DNA of 64,000 nt from an uncultured Clostridia bacterium (GCA_947630835.1 CANRIZ010000004.1:33226-97225), one strand, 5' to 3'; positions 55,160 through 63,947 are shown, numbered from the stretch's first letter. The notes: generated by a model from the letters alone, not told the origin. Translations and numbers: made by a program.

Positions 55160-55229
55160 GCGCTTGCCTTATTTGCGTACAGGCGGCGCAATTCAAATAT
55201 TCTTTCGGCAGAAAGGCTGTGTTATTAAA

Positions 55230-55892
55230 ATGTCAAAAAAAGTTTTTATGGTTATCGGCATAGGTCAGTTCGGGAAAAATCTTGTTTCCACGCTTTATAA
55301 CTCGGATGTAGACCTGCTTGTTATCGACAAGGATATAAACAGGCTTGAGGAAATAGAGAGTATGGCGACAAGGGCAGTCTGCGCCGACGCGTCGAAATAC
55401 GAGGTCTTAAACCAGTTCGATATGAAATCCTTTGACGGAGCTATTATCACAAGCAGTCACGACTTGGAATTTTCCGTAAAAACCATAATGCACCTGCACG
55501 AAATGGGTATGCCCTTTATTATGGCTAAGGCGACGACGGATTTTGAGGGCAGAATTTTTACGAAGGTCGGCGCAAATAAGGTCATTTTCCCCGACAAAGA
55601 GGTGGGAATAAGGCTCGGCAAGCAAATTGCTATAGGGAATTACTACGACTCCCTCGATTTGTCCGATGAATACAGCATTACCGATATCACCATACCCGAC
55701 GAGTGGAACGGGAAATCCATAGTTCAGCTTAATTTGAGAAAGGCGTACGGGCTCAACGTAATAGGAATAAGACGGCAGGAGGAGCTTATCGTAAACCCGA
55801 AGCCCGACGACGTTTTTGTTGACGACGATATAATTATAGTTTTGGGTTCAAATAAGGATATACAGCATGTAAGGAAAAAATATGCCGAATAA
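55230..55892 (+). CDS. trkA: TrkA/KtrA potassium uptake regulatory subunit
   Basis: 221 residues from ATG 55230. RCK N-terminal Rossmann part with GIGQFGKNL (about 10-18) and the ribose Asp in LLVIDKD, then an RCK C-terminal domain (about 138-221). One RCK unit, as in KtrA. Forms a cytoplasmic octamer ring gating the channel by nucleotide binding (possibly also c-di-AMP, from the C-domain family). 70 bases after trkH. Confidence 0.94.
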   Translation: MSKKVFMVIGIGQFGKNLVSTLYNSDVDLLVIDKDINRLEEIESMATRAVCADASKYEVLNQFDMKSFDGAIITSSHDLEFSVKTIMHLHEMGMPFIMAKATTDFEGRIFTKVGANKVIFPDKEVGIRLGKQIAIGNYYDSLDLSDEYSITDITIPDEWNGKSIVQLNLRKAYGLNVIGIRRQEELIVNPKPDDVFVDDDIIIVLGSNKDIQHVRKKYAE

Positions 55893-55913
55893 TATAAACA
55901 AAAGAGAAATCAA

Positions 55914-55949
55914 AAAAAGACGGCTTGCGAAAAACAAACCGTCTTTTTC
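55914..55949. terminator. Two-way terminator between trkA and purA
   Basis: AAAAAGACGG / CCGTCTTTTT with an inner TTG/CAA and a GAAAAA-rich loop. T-runs on both strands; it serves two convergent genes. Confidence 0.88.
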
Positions 55950-55961
55950 TTTTATGTTCGT

Positions 55962-57239
55962 TTAATCCCTGTAAATTATAGCTTCTCTTTGCGGGCCGTT
56001 CGATACCATATCGATTTTACGTCCGATATGCTTTTCGATAAATTCCACATACGCTTTCGCCTCTTTCGGCAAATCGTCGTAATTTTTAATTCCCCTTATA
56101 TCGCATTTCCAGCCTTTAAGGGTTTCATACACGGGCTTGCATCTCTTTAAAACGGGAGTTGTCGGGAAATCCGTTATAATCTTGCCGTCAACCTCGTAAG
56201 CGGTGCAAATTTTTATCTCATCAAGGTATGAAAGGCAGTCAATGGCGGTCATTACAACCTTTGTCGCGCCCTGACAGTCAATGCCGTAACGGGTTGCAAC
56301 GCAGTCGAACCAGCCGACTCTTCTCGGCCTGCCCGTCGTTGCGCCGAATTCGCCCCTGTCGCCGCCGTGTATTCTAAGCTCCTGAGCCTCGTCCTCGTCG
56401 AGTATTTCGGAAACAAACTCGCCCGCGCCTACGCCGGAGGAGTAAGCCTTGGTAACGACGACAATCTCCTTAATTTCATGCGGAGGGATACCCGCGCCTA
56501 CAGCGCCGTAGCCCGCAAGAGTGGGCGACGATGTAACCATGGGATAAATTCCGAAATCGGGGTCTTTAAGAGTGCCGAGCTGACCTTCGAGCAGTATGTT
56601 TTTGCCCTCTTTTACAGCGTTAAGCAAGAGCTTATGCGTGTCGCAAACATACGGGGCGATTTTCTCCTTATACTGCATACAGGTGTCGTACAGCTCCTCC
56701 TCGGAAAGCAAGGGCTTGTTATAAACATATTTTAGCGTGAGATTTTTGAGCGTGCATATGTTTTTGATTTTTGCCCTGAGCGTTTCCTCGTCAAAAAGCT
56801 CGTTTATCTGAATACCGATTTTTGCATATTTATCCGAGAAAAACGGAGCGATACCGCTTTTTGTAGAGCCGAAAGCGTTTTTGCCGAGGCGTTCCTCCTC
56901 GTATTCGTCAAGAAGAATATGGTAAGGCATAAGCAGCTGAACCCTGTCCGAAACGCAAAGGTCGGGATTGAGTCCGGCTTTTTTAAGGCCTTCAAGCTCG
57001 TTAAAAAATTTGTTTACGTCAAACGCAACGCCGTTGCCGATAACGCATTTTACGTTTTCGTAACATACGCCGCTGGGCATAAGGTGAAGCACAAACCTTC
57101 CGCGTTCGTTTATTATAGTGTGACCTGCGTTTGCGCCGCCCTGGAAGCGGACGACAATATCTGCCTCGCCGGCAAGCATATCGGTTATCTTGCCCTTACC
57201 CTCGTCGCCCCAGTTGGCTCCGATAATAGCTTTAACCAT
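55962..57239 (-). CDS. purA: Adenylosuccinate synthetase
   Basis: 425 residues. GTP-dependent IMP + Asp to adenylosuccinate, first step to AMP. GDEGKGK loop (about 11-17, catalytic Asp), NAGHTI (catalytic His), GTTRPRRVGWFD-like TGRPRRVGWFD, and the closing loops are all present. GGAGG before the start. Monocistronic, with perfect consensus promoter upstream. Confidence 0.97.
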   Translation of the reverse strand: MVKAIIGANWGDEGKGKITDMLAGEADIVVRFQGGANAGHTIINERGRFVLHLMPSGVCYENVKCVIGNGVAFDVNKFFNELEGLKKAGLNPDLCVSDRVQLLMPYHILLDEYEEERLGKNAFGSTKSGIAPFFSDKYAKIGIQINELFDEETLRAKIKNICTLKNLTLKYVYNKPLLSEEELYDTCMQYKEKIAPYVCDTHKLLLNAVKEGKNILLEGQLGTLKDPDFGIYPMVTSSPTLAGYGAVGAGIPPHEIKEIVVVTKAYSSGVGAGEFVSEILDEDEAQELRIHGGDRGEFGATTGRPRRVGWFDCVATRYGIDCQGATKVVMTAIDCLSYLDEIKICTAYEVDGKIITDFPTTPVLKRCKPVYETLKGWKCDIRGIKNYDDLPKEAKAYVEFIEKHIGRKIDMVSNGPQREAIIYRD

Positions 57240-57336
57240 TTTAAAACGGTCCTCCTTGTTTACTTGTATAATAAATGAATGATATACCGAAAATTAAAAA
57301 TACGATAAACCGAATTTCGGTTTCCGACAGAATATT

Positions 57337-57365
57337 ATTATATAATAGAACTGCCGATGTGTCAA
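57337..57365 (-). promoter_or_regulatory. Consensus promoter of purA
   Basis: Minus strand TTGACA (57360-57365), exactly 17 bases, TATAAT (57337-57342): perfect on both boxes. The ~90-base leader includes a CCGAAATTCGG palindrome; no purine riboswitch or PurR box was recognised. The rest of the gap to 57560 is GC-rich and shows no gene. Confidence 0.85.
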
Positions 57366-57559
57366 CAAAACGGGTTAATTTTGTCGGCTTTAAACGGCCG
57401 AGCCGCGCCTGCGCTTCGCGCGACCCGACAATACGGCCAAGGCGGCAGGGAAAGCTAAAAGCGCCGAAAAGAATCTGTGCGAAGCGGCGGCACGTCAGAC
57501 TCTCTTGCCTTAAACAAAAGGGGTAAGTTGTAAAATAAAATGTCCAAAAAAAGGGATGA

Positions 57560-57790
57560 CTCATAAAGCAGTCTCTGGTATCATGTTAAGTGACCAAACC
57601 AAACAGAAACGGAGGCTGCAAAATGAGTCACTTAGATTATAGCACAGAAGTAAGGAAGGGTAAACACCTAACTTATGAAGAACGGATAAAAATTGAGGCA
57701 TTAAGCAAAGCCGGAATAAAATCCGAAAAAATAGCCGAACAAATAGGTTGTAGTGGCAGGACGGTACGCAGAGAGCTTGCAAAGGAAAAC
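57560..57790 (+). mobile_element. Left-end remnant of an IS30-family insertion sequence
   Basis: Bases from about 57568 (TCTCTGGTATCATGTTAAGTG and on) lead into a GGAGG ribosome site and the first ~55 codons of an IS30 transposase. The transposase frame then switches to unrelated sequence near 57790. No right end or matching terminal repeat was found, so the element is reduced to its left end. Outer limit approximate. Confidence 0.55.
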
Positions 57791-58420
57791 AGTCACGAAT
57801 TCGTTGCTTTAGATGAACACCCGAGTATGAAAAAAGTACCCGCAAAGGCGGCGACTTGCACCGAGGACGGCAATATTGAATATTATCATTGCTCAGACTG
57901 CAACAAGAATTTTAAAGATGAATATGGTTACGATGAGATTGCGAATATTGTTGTAAAGGCAGCAGGTCACACTTTGGGTGAAAAAGTTGCGGCAAAAGCG
58001 GCAACTTGCACCGAGGACGGCAATGTTGAATATTACCATTGCTCCGAGTGCAACAGGAATTTTAAAGACAAAGACGGCAAGGAAGAGGTTGCAGACGTTG
58101 TAGTTAAGGCAACGGGACACAAATACGAGGACGGCGTTTGCACCGTTTGCGGCGCAAACGAGCCTGTAAATCCGAGTGACCCGACAAATCCCGATAATCC
58201 CAAACCGACAGGCGAAGTAAGCGGCGACGGCAAGCTTTCAACCGTTGACGCTAAGTGGATTTTGCAGAACATAGCAAAGTCAAGGGATTTCAGCGACGAG
58301 CAATCCAAAGCCGCCGACCTCAACGGCGACGGTAAGCTGTCCGTAGTAGACGTTAAATGGGTGCTTCAAATTATTGCAGGTATGCGTGACGCAGAAACTT
58401 TGGAGTTAATAACCAAATAA
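57623..58420 (+). CDS. Chimera: IS30 transposase N-terminus fused to tail of a dockerin protein
   Basis: 265 residues from ATG 57623 (GGAGG before). Residues 1-55 are an IS30 helix-turn-helix (KHLTYEERIKIEALSKAG..., GCSGRTVRREL). From about 58 on the protein is two ~50-residue repeats with ATCTEDGN.EYYHCS.CN.NFKD and a shorter third (CTVCGANEP), a Pro/Asn/Asp linker, and a dockerin-like pair (GDGKLSTVDAKWIL, DLNGDGKLSVVDVKWVL, about 205-258). Such tails belong to secreted proteins, but no signal peptide remains, so the product cannot be exported normally. Frame kept through the junction, so possibly expressed from the IS. Confidence 0.75.
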   Translation: MSHLDYSTEVRKGKHLTYEERIKIEALSKAGIKSEKIAEQIGCSGRTVRRELAKENSHEFVALDEHPSMKKVPAKAATCTEDGNIEYYHCSDCNKNFKDEYGYDEIANIVVKAAGHTLGEKVAAKAATCTEDGNVEYYHCSECNRNFKDKDGKEEVADVVVKATGHKYEDGVCTVCGANEPVNPSDPTNPDNPKPTGEVSGDGKLSTVDAKWILQNIAKSRDFSDEQSKAADLNGDGKLSVVDVKWVLQIIAGMRDAETLELITK

Positions 58421-58430
58421 TTAAAAGTAT

Positions 58431-58676
58431 TTACAAAAAGTTAAAGTTCAAAAGTTTAAAGTTAAAGCGAAAAGTTACAATAGGTAACAAATAAAGCAAA
58501 ATTAAGCGGTTATACCGAGGTGAAATTCGGTATAACCGCTTTTGTAATATATTAAAAGGGATTTCGCAGTCTGCGGACTGCGACGAGGGCTTTGCCCCTC
58601 GACCCCACCGACTTTTGTAAAAGTCGGGGAAAACTTTGACTGTCGCCCGCCGCGAATTTGTGCGAGGCTTTGACCG
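58431..58676. repeat. Hairpin-chain repeat, inverted relative to 63.1-63.7 kb
   Basis: Modules in order: AAAGTTAAAGTTCAAAAGTTTAAAGTT, GTTACAATAGGTAAC, AAGCGGTTATACCGA/TCGGTATAACCGCTT (58504-58541, which also ends the upstream gene), GCAGTCTGCGGACTGC, GAGGGCTTTGCCCCTC, GACTTTTGTAAAAGTC, then CGCGAATTTGTGCG. The same modules appear in the opposite order and strand at 63101-63390. Non-coding. Confidence 0.75.
58504..58543 (+). terminator. Terminator-like palindrome within the repeat
   Basis: AAGCGGTTATACCGA / TCGGTATAACCGCTT, 15 bp perfect, then TTTTG; can end transcription from the chimeric gene. Confidence 0.7.
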
Positions 58677-58688
58677 TGGTCTTGAATT

Positions 58689-59957
58689 TTATTTTTTTCC
58701 CTTGATTCTGTCCCAATATTCCTTTGCCGCCTGTTCGATTTTATTCTCCCCGGCTATGTAATACTTTGCATCCGCGATATTATCCGGCAAATATTGCTGT
58801 TTTACATAATGATTTGGGTAGCTGTGCGGGTAAAGATAAAACTGCCCTTTATTCTTGTTGTCCTCGCCGTCATAATGCATATTTTGAAGCTGCCGCGGGA
58901 TTTTGCCCGCTTTGCCGTTCTTGACGTCCCTCGCCGCCGCTTCTATCGCATTTACTCCCGAATTGGATTTCGGCGAAGTGCAAACCAATATTACTGCGTC
59001 CGCCAACGGTATCTGCGCTTCGGGCAAGCCCACCTGAAAAGCTATATCCACCGCCGCCTTGACTATCGGAATAATCTGCGGATACGCAAGCCCCACGTCC
59101 TCGCAGGCGCACACCAAAAGTCTGCGCGCCGCCGACGGAAGATCGCCGGCTTCAAGCAATCTTGCAAGGTAATGCAGCGCCGCGTCCGCGTCGGAACCTC
59201 TCATGGATTTTTGGTAAGCCGAAATTATATCGTAATGCTCGTCTCCGTCCTTATCGTATCTGAAAGAATTTTTGGACGTTATCGACTCCGCGTTTTCAAG
59301 CGTTATTAATTTCTTTTTGCCCTTTAAATTTGCCGAAAGATACGCAAGCTCAACAAAATTAAGCGATTTTCTCACGTCTCCTCCGCAGGCGTTCGCTATA
59401 TGCTCGCAAACCCCGTCCTCTATTTCCGCTTCTATGCCGCTTTCGTTTTCAAGGAATTTAAATCCCCTTACGACCGCAGGCAAAACCTCCCGCTCGGTAA
59501 CGGGTTTGAATTCAAACACCGTCGAACGGCTGAGAACCGCGCTGTAGACATAAAAATACGGATTTTCCGTTGTAGAGGCTATTAAGGTTATAGCTCCGCT
59601 TTCAATGTATTCAAGCAATGACTGCTGCTGCTTTTTGTTGAAATACTGTATCTCGTCAAGGTAAAGCAAAATCCCGTTCGGAGCGGCAAGGGTATCAAGC
59701 TCGCCTACAATATCCCTTATATCCTTTATGCTTGCGGTTGTTCCGTTTAGCTTGTGCAATTTTCTGTTTGTAGTGTTCGCTATTATCCTCGCAAGGGTCG
59801 TTTTGCCCGTACCCGACGGACCGTAGAATATCATATTCGGCAATATGCCGGATTCCACAATATTTCTCAAGGGCATACCTTCGTTCAAAAGATGCCCCTG
59901 ACCTACCATATCTTCAATTTTTTCGGGTCTTATTCTGTCCGCCAACGGTGATGACAT
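58689..59957 (-). CDS. rarA: Replication-associated recombination protein A (RarA/MgsA AAA+ ATPase)
   Basis: 422 residues. Walker A GPSGTGKTTL (about 47-56), Walker B LLYLDEIQYFNK, sensor 1 STTENPY, then the RarA-specific C-terminal domain (SMRGSDADAALHYLARLLEAGD... and NHYVKQQYLPDNI near the end). Tetrameric clamp-loader-like ATPase acting at stalled forks. It starts 4 bases after the HAD gene, so the two are probably one operon with 60630. Confidence 0.96.
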   Translation of the reverse strand: MSSPLADRIRPEKIEDMVGQGHLLNEGMPLRNIVESGILPNMIFYGPSGTGKTTLARIIANTTNRKLHKLNGTTASIKDIRDIVGELDTLAAPNGILLYLDEIQYFNKKQQQSLLEYIESGAITLIASTTENPYFYVYSAVLSRSTVFEFKPVTEREVLPAVVRGFKFLENESGIEAEIEDGVCEHIANACGGDVRKSLNFVELAYLSANLKGKKKLITLENAESITSKNSFRYDKDGDEHYDIISAYQKSMRGSDADAALHYLARLLEAGDLPSAARRLLVCACEDVGLAYPQIIPIVKAAVDIAFQVGLPEAQIPLADAVILVCTSPKSNSGVNAIEAAARDVKNGKAGKIPRQLQNMHYDGEDNKNKGQFYLYPHSYPNHYVKQQYLPDNIADAKYYIAGENKIEQAAKEYWDRIKGKK

Positions 59958-59960
59958 AGT

Positions 59961-60620
59961 TCATTCTCCAAGAATTATTTTTTTTACTTCCGCGGCGTCG
60001 TCGGCTATGTATTCGGCGCCGTGCTCCTCAAATTCCTCTCTTGAACCGAAACCGTACAAAACGGCTATTGTTTCAATCCCTGCGGCTCTTGCGCCGTCAA
60101 TGTCGAATTTACGGTCGCCTATCATAACAGCTCGGGATTTGTCGGTACAATTAAAATAATCGAGCGCACCCAAAATTATCTCGGTTTTCCCGGATTCCTT
60201 TTGGTCAAAATCCGTGCCGCCTATGTAGTCGAAATATTTTGAAAAACCGAACGAGTCCAAAATCCTGTTTATAAACCTTTTCGGCTTGGACGAAGCCGTG
60301 GCAATCTTAACTCCGTTTTCCCTAAGGGCTGTAAGCAATTCCTCAATCCCCGGGTAAAATTCCGCCTCGAACAAGCCGAGCACGCTGTAGCGTTCCCGAT
60401 ATTTTTTTATCATATGTTCAATTTTGCCCTCGTCCGTGTAGCCGAAGGTTTCTTTAAAGCTTGCATAAATCGGCGGGCCTATACATTTTCTGAGCATTTC
60501 AACGCTCGGAACGGGTTTCCCGTCCGAATTCAGGGCGTAAATCAGACTCTTGAAGACGCCTCGGGAAGTGTCGGCGAGAGTTCCGTCGAAATCAAAAAGC
60601 GCTATATCGTATTTTGCCAT
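59961..60620 (-). CDS. HAD-superfamily phosphatase (phosphoglycolate phosphatase-like)
   Basis: 219 residues. Motif I DFDGTLADTS (nucleophile Asp at about 10), motif II TASSKPK, motif III Lys and IGDRKFDIDGA for Mg2+. A helical cap (about 18-85) of the PGP/Gph class lies after motif I. Substrate could be phosphoglycolate or pyrophosphate; not settled. 10 bases after the anchored protein gene. Confidence 0.92.
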   Translation of the reverse strand: MAKYDIALFDFDGTLADTSRGVFKSLIYALNSDGKPVPSVEMLRKCIGPPIYASFKETFGYTDEGKIEHMIKKYRERYSVLGLFEAEFYPGIEELLTALRENGVKIATASSKPKRFINRILDSFGFSKYFDYIGGTDFDQKESGKTEIILGALDYFNCTDKSRAVMIGDRKFDIDGARAAGIETIAVLYGFGSREEFEEHGAEYIADDAAEVKKIILGE

Positions 60621-60629
60621 TTTAACACC

Positions 60630-61919
60630 TCAAGCTATTTTTGAAACGTCAATAATTTTTTCGTTGTAGCCCTCCGCCGTGACGGTATAAAAGCAGATTG
60701 CGGAGTTGTTTATAAAATACAATCCCAAATGCCGAGAGTAATCGTCGTCGGAAAAATTAAGATGTTTTCCGGTTTCGGTATTGAAAATCCAAATTTGATA
60801 ATCTGCGGCGTTTGACGCCGTTCCGATAAGCACCGCATATTTTCCGTCGGGACTTACGGCAAAATCGGAGGGATTTATAACGAACTGTTCAAGCTCTATA
60901 ACCTTGTCGGAATAGGTGGAATAAATCCTGCCGTCCTCCCGACTCAAAATCCAGTCGCCGCTTCTTATATACTGCTCGCCGTAGGTGGAGTAAAACTCTT
61001 TAACAACCTCGGATTTGCCGTTAAGATATTTCATCGCCGCAAACCCGCCCGTTATCTCTTTAAAATAAACAATACCGCCGTCGCTTGTGATTTTTGTATA
61101 TTTATCAAGCACATCTTTTACGGCAAGGGTTTCCTTATTCTTGTTTTTGATATAAAGATCCGTTTTGGGAACTATGGAAGCTTCGTAAGCCCTGCCCGTG
61201 AAGAACGGTATAATTCCGCCCGAAGCCTTAATTTCGCCGTTGGTTACGGTTGCGAAATCGGCTCTTACAGCTCCGTTGGTATCAACCATACGGTTGCCGT
61301 CGGAAAGAAAACGGCTAAGCTTTCCGCTTGCGCGGTCAAGCACAAACGCCTCCTCCCAAACAGGCTCGTTTGAATATACGGCGTCGATGTCGGTATTCGC
61401 AACAAGCAGGCATTTTCCGTCCTGCTCGTAGCCCTTAGGCAAATTTGTAATTTTACAGAGCATAAAGTCATAAATATATACGGAATCGCTGTCGTTTACC
61501 GTGAAAACGCCGTAACCCGTGAGCTTCCCGCCGCGCTCGATATAATGGAGCTTAATCGGTATTTTTTGGCCGCTCAGCGGAACGACTATATCCATACTGC
61601 CCGTTTCGCTTGTCTGCACATAATCTTTGCCGTTAAATTCGTAAAAAAGTATTGTGCCCGAGGAATTAGCCGTATAAGCCAAGCCGTCAATATCGGTTTT
61701 AACATAGGGAACAGCCGTAAGCTTGGAGGTCAGGGTAATATCCGCAAGGCTTGTTACGTCAATGTGATTGTTCGGGGTTGTTTCGTTTGAGTTGTTTGTA
61801 TTAAAATAAAAAACAAGCGTCAATACAACGGCGGCTATGGCGGCAAGCGCCAATATCCCCGTTAATATAAGCTTGGTTATCTCTGATTTTTGCTCTTTTG
61901 TAAGGCTCTTTTTTGCCAA
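60630..61919 (-). CDS. Membrane-anchored outer protein with propeller-like repeats, unknown function
   Basis: About 429 residues starting at TTG 61919 (AAAGG 9 bases upstream; a GTG at 61928 and TTG 61940 also possible). Basic N-terminus (AKKSLTKEQKSEITK), one helix (about 16-39), then a wholly beta-rich outer domain: Short units such as GTILFYEFNGKDYVQ, SVYIYDFMLCKITNL, NPSDFAVSPDGKYAVLIG and QIWIFNTETGKHL look like blades of a propeller (DPP-IV/WD40-like beta segments). No catalytic motif. Probable operon lead for HAD and rarA genes without evident functional link. Confidence 0.8.
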   Translation of the reverse strand: MAKKSLTKEQKSEITKLILTGILALAAIAAVVLTLVFYFNTNNSNETTPNNHIDVTSLADITLTSKLTAVPYVKTDIDGLAYTANSSGTILFYEFNGKDYVQTSETGSMDIVVPLSGQKIPIKLHYIERGGKLTGYGVFTVNDSDSVYIYDFMLCKITNLPKGYEQDGKCLLVANTDIDAVYSNEPVWEEAFVLDRASGKLSRFLSDGNRMVDTNGAVRADFATVTNGEIKASGGIIPFFTGRAYEASIVPKTDLYIKNKNKETLAVKDVLDKYTKITSDGGIVYFKEITGGFAAMKYLNGKSEVVKEFYSTYGEQYIRSGDWILSREDGRIYSTYSDKVIELEQFVINPSDFAVSPDGKYAVLIGTASNAADYQIWIFNTETGKHLNFSDDDYSRHLGLYFINNSAICFYTVTAEGYNEKIIDVSKIA

Positions 61920-62036
61920 ACCGTTCACGCCTTTCAGCAAAGTAATTTACAGCAATATCTGTCAACTTTAATATTATACTATTTGATATATTAAATTGCA
62001 AGCAAATAAAGGTTACCAAAATATTAACAAATTTAT

Positions 62037-62064
62037 TTGCATTTTTCCGAATATAGTTTATAAT
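62037..62064 (+). promoter_or_regulatory. Promoter of uppP
   Basis: TTGCAT, 16-base spacer, TATAAT (62059-62064), about 30 bases before the AAGGAG ribosome site. Confidence 0.55.
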
Positions 62065-62100
62065 AAAATAAAAAAACAATAAATAACATAAGGAGATTAT

Positions 62101-62946
62101 ATGTCGGGAATTATTGAGTTTTTCAAAACTATATTGCTTGGAATTGTCGAGGGTATTACCGAGTGGCTGCCTATAAGCAGTACGGGGCATATGATACTTG
62201 TTGACGAATTCCTGCATCTTAATGTAAGCGAGGAGTTTAAGAACCTTTTTCTGGTTGTGATACAATTCGGCGCAATTTTGGCAGTTGTGCTCCTGTTTTG
62301 GGAAAAGCTTTGGCCCTTCGGGTATGACGAGAAAAAAATAGTTATCAAGAAAAACATATTCAATATGTGGTTCCACGTTCTTGTTTCGTGCATTCCGGCG
62401 ATAATTATCGGCTTGCCGTTCGACGACTTTTTTGAAAAGTATCTGTATAATTACGTTGTTGTTGCGCTTGCGCTTATAGTTTTCGGAATTGCGTTCATTA
62501 TAATAGAAAACAAAAACAAAAGTCTTAGACCGAGGATAAATTCGATATCGCAAATAAGCTACAAAACGGCGTTTATAATCGGACTGTTCCAGCTTATAGC
62601 GGCGATTTTCCCCGGAACGTCACGCTCGGGAGCGACAATTTTGGGAGCGCTTATGATAGGCGTTTCGAGGACAACCGCGGCGGAATATACGTTCTTTATG
62701 GCAGTTCCGGTTATGGCGGGAGCAAGCCTTTTAAAGGTAGTGAAATACGGATTTAATTACAGCTTATTGGAAGCGGCGTATCTGCTTGCCGGTATGGCGA
62801 CTGCGTTTATAGTTTCTTTCTTCGTAATAAAATTCCTGATGTCCTACATTAAAAGGCACGATTTCAAAGTCTTCGGTTGGTACAGAATAGTTTTGGGCGC
62901 GCTTGTTTTGATTTACTTTGTCGCAAAATCAGCACTCGCCAAATAA
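62101..62946 (+). CDS. uppP: Undecaprenyl-diphosphatase (UppP/BacA)
   Basis: 281 residues, about eight helices. Active-site motifs EGITEWLPISSTGHM (about 18-32) and PGTSRSGATI (about 174-183). Recycles the lipid carrier of peptidoglycan synthesis by removing one phosphate from undecaprenyl diphosphate at the outer membrane face; gives bacitracin resistance when in excess. AAGGAG 8 bases before ATG 62101. Single gene. Confidence 0.97.
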   Translation: MSGIIEFFKTILLGIVEGITEWLPISSTGHMILVDEFLHLNVSEEFKNLFLVVIQFGAILAVVLLFWEKLWPFGYDEKKIVIKKNIFNMWFHVLVSCIPAIIIGLPFDDFFEKYLYNYVVVALALIVFGIAFIIIENKNKSLRPRINSISQISYKTAFIIGLFQLIAAIFPGTSRSGATILGALMIGVSRTTAAEYTFFMAVPVMAGASLLKVVKYGFNYSLLEAAYLLAGMATAFIVSFFVIKFLMSYIKRHDFKVFGWYRIVLGALVLIYFVAKSALAK

Positions 62947-63100
62947 TAATGGTATAATATTTTAAGCCGTTGTAAATTCTTATTGCAGGTTTAAATTATT
63001 GTGTATCTAAATTGTTTCGGGATCAAATTATTGCGGATTTAATTTGTTGTAAATGCAGACCGAAACCCCTTTACTTTCAAAATCAAATAATAACAAACCA

Positions 63101-63390
63101 AAGCGGTTATACCGAATTTCACCTCGGCATAACCGCTTAATTTTGTTTATTTGTTACCTATTGTAACTTTTTGTTTTAACTTTAAACTTTTGAACTTAAA
63201 CTTTTTGTAAATGCCTGTTTAAGCTTTCGGCAGATGAAGTCAAAGCTTCGCACAAATTTGCGCGGATAACTGTCAAATCCCCACTTAAATTTGCAGAGCG
63301 CGACGATCAATGTTTTCCCCGACTTTTACAAAAGTCGGTGGGGTCGAGGGCAAAGCCCTCGTCGCAGTCCGCAGACTGCGAAATTCCTTT
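63101..63390. repeat. Hairpin-chain repeat, tandem copy 1
   Basis: Modules: AAGCGGTTATACCGA/CGGCATAACCGCTT, TTACCTATTGTAAC, TTTAACTTTAAACTTTTGAACTTAAACTTTTTG, CGCACAAATTTGCG, GACTTTTACAAAAGTC, GAGGGCAAAGCCCTC, GCAGTCCGCAGACTGC. The next copy starts 304 bases on. The inverted copy at 58431 has the same modules. The stretch 62947-63100 before it is AT-rich, with no gene. Confidence 0.8.
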
Positions 63391-63404
63391 TAATTATATT
63401 ACAA

Positions 63405-63665
63405 AAGCGGCTATACCGAAATTTGCCTCGGCACAACCGCTTGATTTTGCTTTATTTGTTACCTATTGTAACTTTTCGCTTTAACTTTAAACTTTTGAAC
63501 TTGAACTTTTTGTAAATGACTGTTTAAGCTTTCGGCGGGCGACGGTCAAATCCCCACTTAAATTTGCAGAGCGCGACGGTCAAAGTTTTCCCCGACTTTT
63601 ACAAAAGTCGGTGGGGTCGAGGGGCAAAGCCCTCGTCGCAGTCCGCAGACTGCGAAATTCCTTTT
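63405..63665. repeat. Hairpin-chain repeat, tandem copy 2
   Basis: Same modules as copy 1 in the same order, about 90% identical where aligned. It lacks about 35 bases containing the CGCACAAATTTGCG palindrome. First palindrome reads AAGCGGCTATACCGA/TCGGCACAACCGCTT, with stem changes that partly keep pairing. Confidence 0.8.
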
Positions 63666-63723
63666 GCTTCAAAATCCTTTTGCTTTAAAATCCCTTTTAC
63701 TTCAAAAAGCGCAGGAAGGGATA

Positions 63724-63793
63724 TAAAACAGTCCGGTGGACTGTTCTTTCGTGGGAAACCCTCGCCGGGGGTTTCCTTTTGCTTTGTAAAAGC
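63724..63793. repeat. Short hairpin chain, variant type
   Basis: ACAGTCCGGTGGACTGT, GAAACCCTCGCCGGGGGTTTC and GCTTTGTAAAAGC stand in series. The module plan echoes the GCAGTCC, GGGC/GCCC and CTTTT/AAAAG stems of the larger repeats, but sequence differs. Non-coding. Confidence 0.45.
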
Positions 63794-63827
63794 AATTTTT
63801 TCTTAATCAAATAAATAAACAAGCTAA

Positions 63828-63860
63828 CAAAAAACTCACCCTCGGCTTATTTGCCGAGGG
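63828..63860 (-). terminator. Terminator of the gene at the right edge
   Basis: Minus strand CCCTCGGC / GCCGAGGG perfect 8-bp stem, followed by TGAGTTTTTTG. It lies about 90 bases after the stop codon at 63948. Confidence 0.8.
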
Positions 63861-63947
63861 CGGATATGGGGGTTACTAAATTGTGCGTTTAATTAAAGTT
63901 TGTATTGTTTTTATCTTTTGTACTTTTATCTGTCGTATGCTCTTTAA

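Noticed and set aside
57241..57564. Open frame of about 107 codons on the minus strand between purA and the IS30 remnant
   Set aside because: It contains the purA promoter and leader, has odd composition and no ribosome site; the promoter explains the region.
61801..62553. 250-codon minus-strand frame opposite uppP
   Set aside because: It lies antisense to a firmly identified gene, is Asn/Lys/Tyr-rich as expected of AT-rich antisense, and has no family features.
63101..63665. Repeats considered as a CRISPR array
   Set aside because: Units are about 300 bases, only two in tandem, built of different palindromes, with no uniform spacers and no cas genes.
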